From the NCBI RefSeq assembly GCF_004004555.2, contig NZ_SACP01000005.1, positions 124,001 through 188,000 on the forward strand: a stretch of DNA of 64,000 nucleotides. The letters run 5' to 3'. Every line of letters begins with the position of its first letter. The stretch's first letter is position 1. Below, piece after piece: positions 26,189-35,247 of the stretch. The notes under the pieces are model-generated. The model did no database searches. It saw only the letters and a list, made by a program, of their open reading frames with translations, and was not told the origin of the DNA. Source of the stretch: Methylobacterium oryzihabitans (GTDB lineage Bacteria; Pseudomonadota; Alphaproteobacteria; Rhizobiales; Beijerinckiaceae). The translations under genes were made by a program, and so were the position numbers.

Positions 26189-27202
26189 ATGTCGCGCTTC
26201 CGCCCCGATACCTTCACGCTGCTCCTCATCGTCACGGTCGCCCTCGGCACCGTGCTGCCGGCTCAGGGCCGGGCGGAGGAGATCGTCTCCCTCGTCGCCA
26301 ATGCCGGCATCGCGCTGCTGTTCTTCCTGCACGGCGCCCGCATCGACCGGCGCACGGCGGTGGCCGGGCTGGCGCATTGGCGGCTCCACCTCGTGGTGTT
26401 CCTCGCGACCTTCGGGCTGTTTCCGGTGCTCGGCCTCGCCGCCGGCCTGCTGAGCCCGACGCTCCTCACCCCGACGCTCGCCGCCGGCGTGCTGTTCCTG
26501 TGCGTGCTGCCCTCGACGGTGCAGTCCTCGATCGCCTTCACGTCGATGGCCGGCGGCAACGTGCCGGCGGCGGTGTGCTCGGCCTCGGCGTCCAACATCA
26601 TCGGCATGTTCCTCACGCCGCTCCTCGTCACCGCCCTGCTGTCGGTCCACGGCTCGGGCTTCGAGTGGAAGGCGGTCGGCGACATCCTGCTCCAGCTCCT
26701 CGCGCCGTTCGTCCTCGGCCAACTGCTCCAGCCCTGGCTCGGCGGCGTCCTCAACCGCCACAAGCCGCTCACCAACATCGTCGATCGCGGCTCGATCCTG
26801 CTGGTGGTCTACCTCGCCTTCGGCCACGCCGTCGCCTCGGGGCTGTGGTCGCGCACGCCGCTGCCGGCGCTCGTCACCATGCTGGTCGTCGACGTGGTTC
26901 TGCTCGCCATCGTGCTCACGGTCACGACCGTCGCCAGCCGCCGCCTCGGCTTCTCCCGCGAGGACGAGATCACGATCGTGTTCTGCGGCTCGAAGAAGAG
27001 CCTCGCCTCCGGCGTACCGATGGCCAACGTCATCTTCGCCGGCCAGGACGTCGGCGGCGTGGTGCTGCCGCTGATGATCTTCCATCAGGTCCAGCTCTTC
27101 GCCTGCGCGGCGCTGGCCCGCCGCTACGCCCGCCGCGCCGCCGAGGTCGAGGCGCGCGAGGCCGCGGCCTTCGCCCCGACGCTCGCGCCGCGGCCGCGTT
27201 GA
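26189..27202 (+). CDS. Bile acid:sodium symporter (BASS) family transporter
   Basis: This 337-residue inner-membrane protein has about ten helices. Motifs such as 'LPSTVQSSIAFTSMAGGNVPAAVCSAS' near residue 110 and 'FCGSKKSLASGVPMANVIF' near 265 match the SBF-like (YfeH-type) branch of BASS transporters, with the paired unwound helices that bind Na+ and an organic anion. I start at 26189 (MSRFRPDTF), just before the first helix; an earlier in-frame ATG at 26102 would add a non-conserved tail. It is divergent from a LysR regulator. The substrate is unknown. Confidence 0.9.
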   Translation: MSRFRPDTFTLLLIVTVALGTVLPAQGRAEEIVSLVANAGIALLFFLHGARIDRRTAVAGLAHWRLHLVVFLATFGLFPVLGLAAGLLSPTLLTPTLAAGVLFLCVLPSTVQSSIAFTSMAGGNVPAAVCSASASNIIGMFLTPLLVTALLSVHGSGFEWKAVGDILLQLLAPFVLGQLLQPWLGGVLNRHKPLTNIVDRGSILLVVYLAFGHAVASGLWSRTPLPALVTMLVVDVVLLAIVLTVTTVASRRLGFSREDEITIVFCGSKKSLASGVPMANVIFAGQDVGGVVLPLMIFHQVQLFACAALARRYARRAAEVEAREAAAFAPTLAPRPR

Positions 27203-27272
27203 CGAAGGATTCACCGCTTCGCGTCATTCTCCGTCGCGAGCCAGGGTTGCGTAACGGCTCGCTTCCTCGACC

Positions 27273-27301
27273 GGCCCCGTCGCATTCCCTGCGGCGGGGC
27301 C
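27273..27301 (+). terminator. Hairpin after the BASS transporter gene
   Basis: GGCCCCGTCGCA, a TTCCC loop and TGCGGCGGGGCC form a 12-bp stem with one G-T pair, about 70 bases after the transporter stop and before the O-antigen ligase gene. No T-run follows. Confidence 0.5.
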
Positions 27302-27418
27302 GCGCGCTTGAGGGGGCGTGAACCGTTCGTTCACCCTGTCGCTTCAGCCGGCGCAAACCGTTTCAGGCGAAGTCTCTCCGCGACGGCAGGTCCCTCCGGA
27401 CCCGAGCGGAGACCCCCG

Positions 27419-28660
27419 ATGAGCACCCTCGTCCTGCCGCGCCGGAACCTCGCCGCCGTTCCGGTGCGCCGGGCGCTGCACGGCTTCGGCCTCGCCCTGA
27501 TGGCGGGCTTCATCTTCTTCGCCTGCTTCGCCTTCTCGGAGGTGGCGCCCTACGATGTCGTCGCGGTGCCGACGATCCTGGTCTGGCTCGGCCTCGGCAT
27601 CCGGCTCCATCGCGGGGCGCTGCCCTTCGCCGGGCTGATGCTGCTCTATCTCGGCGCCGTCGTCGTCGCGCTGACGCCCTACCTCGACGAGACGCTGCCG
27701 GTGACCTGGACGATCCAGCTCGCCTACCTCGTCGTCACCGGCATCTTCTTCGCGATGTTCTTCTCCGACGACGTCGACCGCCGGATGGAGCTGGCGCTGA
27801 AAGTCTACACCGCCAGCACCCTGTTCTCGGCGGGCCTCGGCATCGGCGGCTATCTCGGGCTGATCGGCGAGGACGGGCTGTTCAGCCGCTGGGGCCGGGC
27901 CTCGGGCACGTTCCAGGACCCGAACGTGTTCGGCTCGTTCCTGATCCTCGGCGCGCTCTACCTGATGCACAACCTGCTCGGCGGCCGCGCCCGCCACCCG
28001 GTGCTGTCGGTCGCCGGCCTGCTCGTCCTGATGACCGGCGTCCTGCTGTCGTTCTCCCGCGGCTCGTGGGGCGCCACGATCGTGGCGACCGCGATCATGG
28101 TCGCGTGCCTGTACCGCTGCGCCTCCCGGCCGCTGCGCCGGCGCATCGCGCTGCTCTCCGGCGTCACGCTGGGCCTCGCCCTCCTGGCCTTCGCGGCCCT
28201 CTTGTCGGTCGGCAGCGTCGCCCAGACCCTGTCGCAGCGGGCGTCGGTGACCCAGGACTACGACGAGGGCGAGACCGGGCGCTTCGGCAACCAGCTGCGC
28301 GGCCTCGGCATGCTGGTCGAGGAACCGCTCGGCATGGGCCCGCTGCGCTGGCGCCGCACCTTCGAGGTCGAGCCGCACAATTCCTACATCGGCTCGTTCT
28401 CCAACGGCGGCTGGCTCGCCGGAGTGACCTTCCTGCTCCTCGTCGGGACGACCGCCTTCGTCGGCGTCCGGCTGATGCTGGTCGCCTCGCCCTCCCGCAG
28501 GCTCGCCCAAATTGTCGTCCCGGCCCTGCTGGTCTTCTTCCTGCAGGCGCTCCAGATTGACGTCGAGAAATGGCGCCACGTCTACATGATGCTCGGCATG
28601 GTGTGGGGACTGGAAGCGGCCCGCCGGCGCTGGAGCGCGGGGCGGGCCGAGACCGGCTGA
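27419..28660 (+). CDS. O-antigen ligase / Wzy-type polymerase family membrane protein
   Basis: The 413-residue protein has 10-12 membrane helices and the Wzy_C/O-antigen ligase domain: 'RASGTFQDPNVFGSFLILGAL' near residue 160, 'FSRGSWG' near 210, and a large periplasmic loop with 'EVEPHNSYIGSFSNGGWLAG' near 320, which holds the conserved histidine. Members join lipid-linked glycans to lipid A or polymerise them. No other polysaccharide genes are adjacent, so the target glycan is unknown. The start at 27419 (MSTLVLPRR) precedes the first helix; a longer start at 27308 has no support. Confidence 0.88.
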   Translation: MSTLVLPRRNLAAVPVRRALHGFGLALMAGFIFFACFAFSEVAPYDVVAVPTILVWLGLGIRLHRGALPFAGLMLLYLGAVVVALTPYLDETLPVTWTIQLAYLVVTGIFFAMFFSDDVDRRMELALKVYTASTLFSAGLGIGGYLGLIGEDGLFSRWGRASGTFQDPNVFGSFLILGALYLMHNLLGGRARHPVLSVAGLLVLMTGVLLSFSRGSWGATIVATAIMVACLYRCASRPLRRRIALLSGVTLGLALLAFAALLSVGSVAQTLSQRASVTQDYDEGETGRFGNQLRGLGMLVEEPLGMGPLRWRRTFEVEPHNSYIGSFSNGGWLAGVTFLLLVGTTAFVGVRLMLVASPSRRLAQIVVPALLVFFLQALQIDVEKWRHVYMMLGMVWGLEAARRRWSAGRAETG

Positions 28661-28739
28661 GCGCGGCGCCGCCGCATCGTCCGTCCCGGCCTGCGGGGCG
28701 GGCACCGTGCGCGTCGCGCACGGGAAGAGGGGAACAGTC

Positions 28740-28982
28740 TTGCCGCGTTACCATTTCCACATCATCGACGGTCGCACCCTGCTCGACCCGGAGGGAGTGG
28801 AGCTGCCCGATGCCGCCGGGGCCCGCGACGAGGCGCTGCGCCTCGTCGGCGAGATCCTGCGCGATCCCGTGCAGAGCGTGGCCTTCGGCAGCCGCTGGCG
28901 GCTGGAGGCGACGGATTCCGCCGGCAACCTGCTGCTCGGCCTCGATCTCAGTCTCCCGGTCGCGGCCCCTGCCGGCGGCTGA
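28740..28982 (+). CDS. DUF6894-type small protein
   Basis: This 80-residue protein starts 'PRYHFHIIDGRTLLDPEGVELPD', the typical opening of a small family common in Hyphomicrobiales ('MPRYFFHxxDG'). That conservation fixes the start at a TTG at 28740, which has an AGAGGGG ribosome site seven bases upstream. The rest is mixed alpha/beta with 'ARDEALRLVGEIL' and 'WRLEATDSAGNLLLGLDL'. No function is known. It sits alone between the ligase and hisS. Confidence 0.7.
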   Translation: MPRYHFHIIDGRTLLDPEGVELPDAAGARDEALRLVGEILRDPVQSVAFGSRWRLEATDSAGNLLLGLDLSLPVAAPAGG

Positions 28983-29100
28983 GGCGGGCCCACTGCGGTT
29001 GGCCGGCGCGGGCAAATGGTCTAGAGCCGGCCGGCCCCGGATCCCCGCGCCGCCCTGCGGCCCCCGCGGGCCCCGTCACGACCGGAACGTCTGAAGTCTC

Positions 29101-30636
29101 ATGTCCAAGCCCGCGAAGGCCGAGAAGGCCGCCACCCTCAAGCCCCGCCTGCCGCGCGGCTTCGTCGACCGCGGACCCGCCGACATCGCCGCCACCCACC
29201 GGATGCTGGAGAAGATCCGCGAGAGCTTCGAGCTCTACGGCTTCGAGGCGGTCGAGACCCCGTTCATCGAGTATACCGAGGCGCTGGGCAAGTTCCTGCC
29301 CGACCTCGACCGCCCGAACGAGGGCGTGTTCTCGTTCCAGGACGACGACGAGAGCTGGCTGTCGCTGCGCTACGACCTCACCGCGCCGCTCGCCCGCTAC
29401 GTCGCCGAGCATTTCGACGCGCTGCCGAAGCCCTATCGCAGCTACCGCGCCGGCTACGTCTTCCGCAACGAGAAGCCGGGCCCGGGCCGGTTCCGCCAGT
29501 TCATGCAGTTCGACGCCGACATCGTCGGCTCGGCCAGCATCGCGGCCGATGCCGAGATCTGCATGATGGCCGCCGACACCCTGGAGCGGGTCGGCATCGC
29601 CCGCGGCGACTACGTGGTGAAGGTCAACAACCGCAAGGTCCTCGACGGCGTGATGGAGGCGATCGGCCTCGGTGGCCTCGAGCAGGCCGGGCGCCGCCTC
29701 ACTGTGCTGCGCGCCATCGACAAGCTCGACCGACTTGGGCCGGACGGCGTGCGCCTGCTGCTCGGCCCCGGCCGCAAGGACGAGAGCGGCGACTTCACCA
29801 GGGGCGCGGGCCTCGCCGACGACGCCATCGAGCGCATCCTGCGCTACGTCTCGTTCCAGGCCGCGCCGACCCACGACGGCGACCGGCTCGCCTTCTGGGA
29901 GGCGTTCTTCGGCGGCTGGAGCGAGGTGGTCGGATCGTCCGAGACCGGCCGCGAGGGCATCGCCGAACTGCACGCGATCATGCGGCTGTGCGAGGCCGCC
30001 GGCTACGGCCACGACCGGGTGCGGGCCGACCCCTCGGTGGTGCGCGGGCTCGAATACTATACCGGCCCGGTCTACGAGGCCGAGCTGACCTTCCCGGTGG
30101 TGGACGAGGACGGCCAGACCGTGCGCTTCGGCTCGGTCGCCGGCGGCGGGCGCTACGACGGCCTCGTCGGGCGCTTCCGCTCCGAGCCGGTGCCGGCGAC
30201 CGGCTTTTCGGTCGGCGTGTCGCGTCTGTTCTCGGCGCTCCAGATCATCCGCTCGCCGCTCGTCGCCGGGCACGCCAAGCCCGGCCCGGTGGTGGTGCTG
30301 GTCCTCGACCGCGAGGAGATCCCGGCCTACCAGCGCCTCGTCGCGTCGCTGCGGCAGGCCGGCATCCGCGCCGAACTCTATCTCGGCGCCTCCGGCATGA
30401 AGGCGCAGATGAAGTACGCCGACCGCCGCGGCGCGCCCTGCGTCGTCATCCAGGGCAGCGACGAGCGCGCCCGCGGCGAGGTCCAGATCAAGGACCTGAT
30501 CGAGGGCGCCCGCGCGGCCGAGGCCATCGCCAGCAACGCCGAGTGGAAGGCCGCCCGGCCGGCCCAGTTCTCGGTGCCCGAGGACGAGATGGTGGCGCGG
30601 GTGCGCGAGGTGGTGGGACGCCATTTCGGCGGGTGA
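29101..30636 (+). CDS. hisS: Histidyl-tRNA synthetase
   Basis: The 511-residue class II synthetase charges tRNA-His. Visible are '[16 protein letters not shown]' near residue 95, motif 2 '[15 protein letters not shown]' near 130, the histidine-binding '[11 protein letters not shown]' near 315, motif 3 '[12 protein letters not shown]' near 347, and a C-terminal anticodon-binding domain ('[25 protein letters not shown]' region). It is followed 88 bases later by hisZ, a paralogue, and then hisG. This links tRNA charging to histidine synthesis in one block. Confidence 0.96.
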   Translation: MSKPAKAEKAATLKPRLPRGFVDRGPADIAATHRMLEKIRESFELYGFEAVETPFIEYTEALGKFLPDLDRPNEGVFSFQDDDESWLSLRYDLTAPLARYVAEHFDALPKPYRSYRAGYVFRNEKPGPGRFRQFMQFDADIVGSASIAADAEICMMAADTLERVGIARGDYVVKVNNRKVLDGVMEAIGLGGLEQAGRRLTVLRAIDKLDRLGPDGVRLLLGPGRKDESGDFTRGAGLADDAIERILRYVSFQAAPTHDGDRLAFWEAFFGGWSEVVGSSETGREGIAELHAIMRLCEAAGYGHDRVRADPSVVRGLEYYTGPVYEAELTFPVVDEDGQTVRFGSVAGGGRYDGLVGRFRSEPVPATGFSVGVSRLFSALQIIRSPLVAGHAKPGPVVVLVLDREEIPAYQRLVASLRQAGIRAELYLGASGMKAQMKYADRRGAPCVVIQGSDERARGEVQIKDLIEGARAAEAIASNAEWKAARPAQFSVPEDEMVARVREVVGRHFGG

Positions 30637-30724
30637 GCCGAGCCGTTCACGCTAAGCAGTGACGGGCGTCGCCAACCGGGCGCTCCCTTGCTAGACGGGC
30701 GCCCGTAAGGACGGATCAGGACCG

Positions 30725-31861
30725 ATGACAGGGAACGGAGCGGCGGCGCAGCGGCCGTCGGCAGCGCACGAGCGTCTCCTGGCGCTGTTCGAGGGACGCG
30801 GCTACGCGCGGATCGAGCCGCCGGTGCTCCAGCCGATCGAGCCGTTCCTGGAGCTGTCGGGCGAGGACATCCGCCGGCGCATCTTCGTCACCCAGGACGA
30901 GGCCGGGGCCGAGCTGTGCCTGCGGCCGGAATACACGATTCCCGTCTGCCGCCACCACCGCGCCACCGCCGGCGAGGCCCCGGCGGAGTACAGCTATCTC
31001 GGCCCGGTCTTCCGCCTGCGCGGCCACGAGCCGGACGAGTTCCATCAGGGCGGGATCGAGTCGATCGGCCGGACCGACACCCCGGCCGCCGATGCCGAGA
31101 TCCTGGCGCTCGCCGTCGAGGGGCTGGCGCGGCTCGGGCGCGAGGACGGACAGGTCCGCCTCGGCGACATGGGGCTGACCTCGGCGCTCCTCGACGCCCT
31201 CGGGGTCACCCCGGCGGCGCGGCGGCGCTGCCTGCGGGCCATCGCCGCCGGCCGCTCCCTGGACGACCTCGCGGCGCCGGTCGCGGTCGACGCCGCCCAT
31301 GCCGGCCTGCTCAGCGCGATCCAGGGCCAGGATCCGCAGGGCGTGCGCGCCTTCGTCGAGGACGTGCTCGCCATCGCGGGCATCAGCCGGGTCGGCGGGC
31401 GCACCGCCGGCGAGATCGCCGAGCGCTTCCTCGCCAAGGCGGCGGCGCAGGGCAGCGGCGGCGCCGGCCTGTCGCCGCGCGCACGCGCGGTGATCGACGA
31501 GTATCTCGCCATCGCGGGCGACCCCGATGCGGCGGCGGGTGCCGTGCGCGACCTCGGCCGCCGGGCCGGGCTCGACGCGCCGGGCTTCGCGGCGGCGCTC
31601 GCCCTGTTCGAGGAGCGCGCCGGGTTCATGGCGGCGAGCGGCCTGCCGATCGAGCGCTACCGGTTCACTGGCCGCTTCGCCCGCAACCTCGACTACTATA
31701 CCGGCTTCATCTTCGAGATCGCCGGAAGCGAGGGCGACCGCCCCTGGGTCGGCGGCGGCCGCTACGACGGCCTGCTGCGCCACCTCGGCAGCGCCGAACC
31801 GATCCCGGCGGTCGGCTGCGCCTTCTGGCTCGAGCGGGCGTTCCCGCGGGAGGGGCTGTGA
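30725..31861 (+). CDS. hisZ: ATP phosphoribosyltransferase regulatory subunit
   Basis: This 378-residue protein is a histidyl-tRNA synthetase paralogue without the anticodon-binding domain. It keeps 'LCLRPEYTIPVCRHH', 'NLDYYTGFIFEI' and '[13 protein letters not shown]'. HisZ does not charge tRNA; it binds HisG and senses histidine for feedback control of the first step of histidine synthesis. It directly precedes hisG by two bases, so the subunits are made together. It probably forms a hetero-oligomer with HisG. Confidence 0.94.
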   Translation: MTGNGAAAQRPSAAHERLLALFEGRGYARIEPPVLQPIEPFLELSGEDIRRRIFVTQDEAGAELCLRPEYTIPVCRHHRATAGEAPAEYSYLGPVFRLRGHEPDEFHQGGIESIGRTDTPAADAEILALAVEGLARLGREDGQVRLGDMGLTSALLDALGVTPAARRRCLRAIAAGRSLDDLAAPVAVDAAHAGLLSAIQGQDPQGVRAFVEDVLAIAGISRVGGRTAGEIAERFLAKAAAQGSGGAGLSPRARAVIDEYLAIAGDPDAAAGAVRDLGRRAGLDAPGFAAALALFEERAGFMAASGLPIERYRFTGRFARNLDYYTGFIFEIAGSEGDRPWVGGGRYDGLLRHLGSAEPIPAVGCAFWLERAFPREGL

Positions 31862-31863
31862 CC

Positions 31864-32853
31864 ATGGCCGAGATCGCCGCCACCGACGGGCCGCTCGTCC
31901 TCGCCGTCCCCTCCAAGGGCCGCTTGCAGGAGAACGCCGCCGCCTTCTTCGCCCGCGCCGGGCTGACGCTCGCCCAGACCAGCGGCGTGCGCGATTACCG
32001 CGGCCACCTCAAGGGCGTCGCCGACGTCGAGGTGCGCTACCTCTCGGCCTCCGAGATCGCCGGCCAGCTCGCCAGCGGCGCGGCCCATCTCGGCATCACC
32101 GGCGAGGACCTGATCCGCGAGACGCTGCCGGATTCCGAGGACCGGGTCGAGCTGCTGACCCGCCTCGGCTTCGGCAATGCCACGGTGGTGGTGGCGGTGC
32201 CCCAGGCGTGGATCGACGTGCGCTCGATGGCCGATCTCGACGAGGTCGCGATCGACATGCGCCTGCGCCACGGCCGGCGCCTGCGCATCGCCACCAAGTA
32301 CGTCAACCTGACCCGCCGCTTCTTCGCCGAGCACGGCGTCGCCGATTACCGCATCGTCGAGAGCCTCGGCGCCACCGAGGGCGCGCCCGCCGCCGGCAGC
32401 GCCGAGATCGTGGTCGACATCACCACCACCGGCGCGACGCTCGCCGCCAACGCCCTCAAGGTGCTCGACGACGGGGTCATTCTGCGCTCGGAGGCGAACC
32501 TCGTCGCCTCCCTCGCCGCCCCCTGGGGCGAGCGGGCCCGGGCCGCAGTGACGGCGGTGCTCGGCCGCATCGGCGCCGAGGAGCGCGCCCGCACCACCCG
32601 CGAGGTCCGGGCCGGGATGCCGGCCTCCGGCGAGATCGACCTCGCCGCCATCGCGGGCCTGCACGCGGCCGAACTGCCCTACGGCGCCCCCGAGGGACGA
32701 GGCGAGATAGTGATGCGCTGCCCCGCCGACGCGGTGTTCGACCTCGCCGGGTCGCTGGCGGCGGCCGGCGCCCAGGCGGTCAGCGTGCGCCGCATCGACT
32801 ACGCCTTCGCGGCCGAGAACCCCCTGGTCGAGCGGCTGTTCGGACGGATTTGA
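31864..32853 (+). CDS. hisG: ATP phosphoribosyltransferase catalytic subunit (long form)
   Basis: The 329-residue enzyme joins ATP and PRPP, the first step of histidine synthesis. Signatures are 'LAVPSKGRLQENAAAFF' at the start, 'GITGEDLIRE' near residue 76, and the PRPP-binding stretch 'EIVVDITTTGATLAANALKVLDDG' region near 180. It is about 100 residues longer than short HisG proteins that need HisZ. The extra C-terminal part, with 'GEIVMRCPADAVFDLAGSLAAAGAQAVSV', looks like the ACT-like domain of long HisG. Having both that domain and HisZ is unusual in textbook terms but is known in some alphaproteobacteria. A GTG at 31858 is a possible alternative start. Confidence 0.94.
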   Translation: MAEIAATDGPLVLAVPSKGRLQENAAAFFARAGLTLAQTSGVRDYRGHLKGVADVEVRYLSASEIAGQLASGAAHLGITGEDLIRETLPDSEDRVELLTRLGFGNATVVVAVPQAWIDVRSMADLDEVAIDMRLRHGRRLRIATKYVNLTRRFFAEHGVADYRIVESLGATEGAPAAGSAEIVVDITTTGATLAANALKVLDDGVILRSEANLVASLAAPWGERARAAVTAVLGRIGAEERARTTREVRAGMPASGEIDLAAIAGLHAAELPYGAPEGRGEIVMRCPADAVFDLAGSLAAAGAQAVSVRRIDYAFAAENPLVERLFGRI

Positions 32854-32927
32854 CCCCCGCATGACGCTGCGCGAGAGTGTTGGCGACGCGCCGGCCGGGA
32901 GCCGGCGCCGGTCCCAGGGTCTCGTGC

Positions 32928-33242
32928 ATGACCAAGTTGCTCGAACAGGCGATGGACGCCGTGCGGCAGATGCCGCCTGCCGACCAGGATGCGATCGCCC
33001 AGGCGATTCTCAGTTTGCTGAGCCCAGGCGAAGCCGACGAGATCGACCCGGATCATCTCCAGGACGTGATCGAGGGACTGGCGGAGATCGACCGCGGCGA
33101 GGTTGCAACGGACGAGGAGGTCGAAGCTGCGTTCCGTAGTTTCGACCGGGGAACCTCGTCGTCTCCGACCGGGCGATCCGCCGTCTCCGGGAGACCTCGA
33201 CCTACATCCAGGCCCATCATCCGGGTGCCGCGGACGATGTGA
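32928..33242 (+). CDS. Antitoxin-like protein with read-through tail
   Basis: The first 70 residues, 'MTKLLEQAMDAVRQMPPADQ' and onward to 'EEVEAAFRSFDR', resemble small antitoxins of ParE/RelE-type pairs: a helical core that begins with 'AxxAVRQMPPxDQDAIAQAIL'. After 'SFDR' the frame continues for about 32 residues rich in S, P and R that look unlike any antitoxin. This happens because the expected stop is missing: the bases that would form an ATGA stop/start overlap at 33148-33152 read GGGA instead. The gene is therefore probably a mutated antitoxin. It sits between hisG and hemA with no functional link to either. Confidence 0.7.
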   Translation: MTKLLEQAMDAVRQMPPADQDAIAQAILSLLSPGEADEIDPDHLQDVIEGLAEIDRGEVATDEEVEAAFRSFDRGTSSSPTGRSAVSGRPRPTSRPIIRVPRTM

Positions 33243-33436
33243 GGCAAGCGATCCGCAGCGCGTTCACGCTGATCGCGCATTACCCGGATGTCGGACGGAG
33301 GGTGCGCCCCCGGATCCGCCGTTTCGTCGTCCCGAGGCTACCCTATCTGGTCTACTACACCGTCGATGAGGGAGCCGGGACGGTGACGATCATCACCGTC
33401 CGGCATGCCGCGCAATCGAGGCGGGGGCTCGGTTGA
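33149..33436 (+). pseudogene. ParE/RelE-type toxin lacking a start codon
   Basis: From 33149 the frame reads GNLVVSDRAIRRLRETSTYI, then '...AFTLIAHYPDVGRRVRPRIRRFVVP...YLVYYTVDEGAGTVTIITVRHAAQSRR' in segments. This is the full ParE fold from first strand to last ('VRHAxQxRR' ending). The codon where ATG is expected is GGG, and no ATG, GTG or TTG occurs in frame until a GTG at 33239, deep inside the domain. An in-frame TAG lies just upstream at 33137. The toxin is probably not made. The loss matches the lost stop of the antitoxin, so one short mutation explains both. Confidence 0.75.
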
Positions 33437-33452
33437 AGGCGAGCCGCGCCGC

Positions 33453-34709
33453 CTACTCCGCCGCCTCCTTGAACACCGTCCCGGCCCGCGGCAGCGACAG
33501 GGCGTCCCACACCTCCGCCAGGGCGTCGGTGAGGCGGGCGATGTGGGCCTCGTCGTGGAACGGCGAGGGGGTGATGCGCAGGCGCTCGGTGCCGCGCGGC
33601 ACGGTCGGGTAGTTGATCGGCTGGATGTAGATGCCGTGGCGCTCCAGCAGCCGGTCGGCCGCGGCCTTGCACAACTCGGCGTCGCCGACCATCAGCGGCA
33701 CGATGTGGGTCTCGGTCGCCAGCACCGGCAGGCCGGCGTCGTCGAGGGCCTGCTTGGTCAGGGCGGCCTGGCGCTGGTGCGCCGCGCGCTCGGCCTGCGA
33801 GCCCTTGAGGTAGCGGATCGAGGCCGCGGCCGCGGCGGCGATCGCCGGCGGCAGGGCGGTGGTGAAGATGAAGCCCGGCGCGAAGCTGCGCACCGCGTCG
33901 CACAGGGCGCTGCTGCCGGTGATGTAGCCGCCGACGACCCCGAAGCCCTTGGCCATCGTGCCCTCGATCACGTCGACCCGGTGCATCACGCCGTCGCGCT
34001 CGGCGATGCCGGCGCCGCGCGCGCCGTAGAGGCCGACCGCATGGACCTCGTCGAGGTAGGTCATCGCGCCGTAGCGGTCGGCGAGGTCGCAGATCGCCCC
34101 GATCGGCGCGACGTCGCCGTCCATCGAGTACACGCTCTCGAACGCGATCAGCTTCGGCCGGTCGCCGGCCGCACGCAGCAGCTCCTCGAGATGCGCGAGG
34201 TCGTTGTGGCGGAACACCACCTTGTCGCAGCCCGAGTGGCGGATGCCCTCGATCATCGAGTTGTGGTTGAAGGCGTCCGACAGGATCAGGCAGTCCGGGA
34301 TCAGCTTCGCGATCGTCGAGATGCCGGCCTGGTTCGAGACGTAGCCCGAGGTGAAGACGAGCGCCGCCTCCTTGCCGTGCAGGTCGGCGAGTTCGCGCTC
34401 GAGGTCGACCAGCGGCGAGTTGTTGCCGGCGATGTTGCGGGTGCCGCCGGCGCCGACGCCGCAGCGCCGCGCCGTCTCGGTCAGCGCCGCGACCACCGCC
34501 GAGTGCTGGCCCATGCCGAGATAGTCGTTGGAGCACCACACCGTGATCTCCCGGGTGCCGCCGTCGGGCTGGCGCCACAGGGCGGTGGGGAACCGGCCGG
34601 CCACCCGCTCGATATCCGCGAACACGCGGTAGCGCCGCTCGCCGTGCAGGCGATCGAGGGCGCCGCGGAACAGGGACTGGTAGTCGGTCGCGGTGTGACG
34701 GTCGGGCAT
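33453..34709 (-). CDS. hemA: 5-aminolevulinate synthase
   Basis: The 418-residue PLP enzyme condenses glycine and succinyl-CoA to 5-aminolevulinate, the Shemin route to haem and cobalamin used by alphaproteobacteria. It shows '[12 protein letters not shown]' near residue 48, '[12 protein letters not shown]' near 82, '[14 protein letters not shown]' near 145, '[12 protein letters not shown]' near 218 and the PLP-lysine motif '[13 protein letters not shown]' near 248. I start at 34709 ([11 protein letters not shown]); the longer upstream frame has no homology. Its downstream neighbour on the opposite strand is the decayed toxin gene. Confidence 0.95.
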   Translation of the reverse strand: MPDRHTATDYQSLFRGALDRLHGERRYRVFADIERVAGRFPTALWRQPDGGTREITVWCSNDYLGMGQHSAVVAALTETARRCGVGAGGTRNIAGNNSPLVDLERELADLHGKEAALVFTSGYVSNQAGISTIAKLIPDCLILSDAFNHNSMIEGIRHSGCDKVVFRHNDLAHLEELLRAAGDRPKLIAFESVYSMDGDVAPIGAICDLADRYGAMTYLDEVHAVGLYGARGAGIAERDGVMHRVDVIEGTMAKGFGVVGGYITGSSALCDAVRSFAPGFIFTTALPPAIAAAAAASIRYLKGSQAERAAHQRQAALTKQALDDAGLPVLATETHIVPLMVGDAELCKAAADRLLERHGIYIQPINYPTVPRGTERLRITPSPFHDEAHIARLTDALAEVWDALSLPRAGTVFKEAAE

Positions 34710-34948
34710 CGGGGTCCTACGAGGCTGGCCGGACCGGGGGTCCGGGGCGGGACCGGGCGGGCCTCGGGGGCCCGTCGTGCGGCGCAGGCGCGAAGCCTGC
34801 CGTGGTCGCGCCGTGTTCGCGCTGATATGGCTCGTCCCTGGAACTGGAGCAGCTCCAAGGCGGCGGGGTGGTTGTCGCGCCTCCCGCACGGGCAAGGAAC
34901 CCGGAAAATGGTCATGGCGACGATGGGTCGCGCGAGGGAAACGGGGCG

Positions 34949-35119
34949 ATGAACGGAACCCGCGACGACGACAAGTCGCAGCGATTGCGCGCGGCGCTGA
35001 GGGACAACCTCAAGCGGCGCAAGGCGCAGGCCCGCGGCCGCGCCGCCGCCGGGCCGGAAGAAGACGCGCCGGAGCCATCGCCGGAGGCGACGGATCCGGT
35101 CCGTCGCGACGTGCGTTGA
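34949..35119 (+). CDS. Small basic conserved protein upstream of murA
   Basis: This 56-residue protein reads [20 protein letters not shown], then '[12 protein letters not shown]', followed by an acidic Pro/Glu tail. The block '[19 protein letters not shown]' is one I recognise from short unnamed proteins often found next to murA in Hyphomicrobiales. The basic helix suggests nucleic acid or ribosome contact, but no function is known. It precedes murA by 128 bases on the same strand. Confidence 0.65.
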   Translation: MNGTRDDDKSQRLRAALRDNLKRRKAQARGRAAAGPEEDAPEPSPEATDPVRRDVR

Positions 35120-35247
35120 GGCAAGCGTAGCCGTTCGGTTGCCGCTTTTCGTGTTTACGACGTGACCGGAGGGCTCGGGCCGAGCCGACGCAACGAGGGG
35201 ACGGTGCCGCGGCGCGAGCCGCGCGGCGCCGCACGAGGGATTCGACA

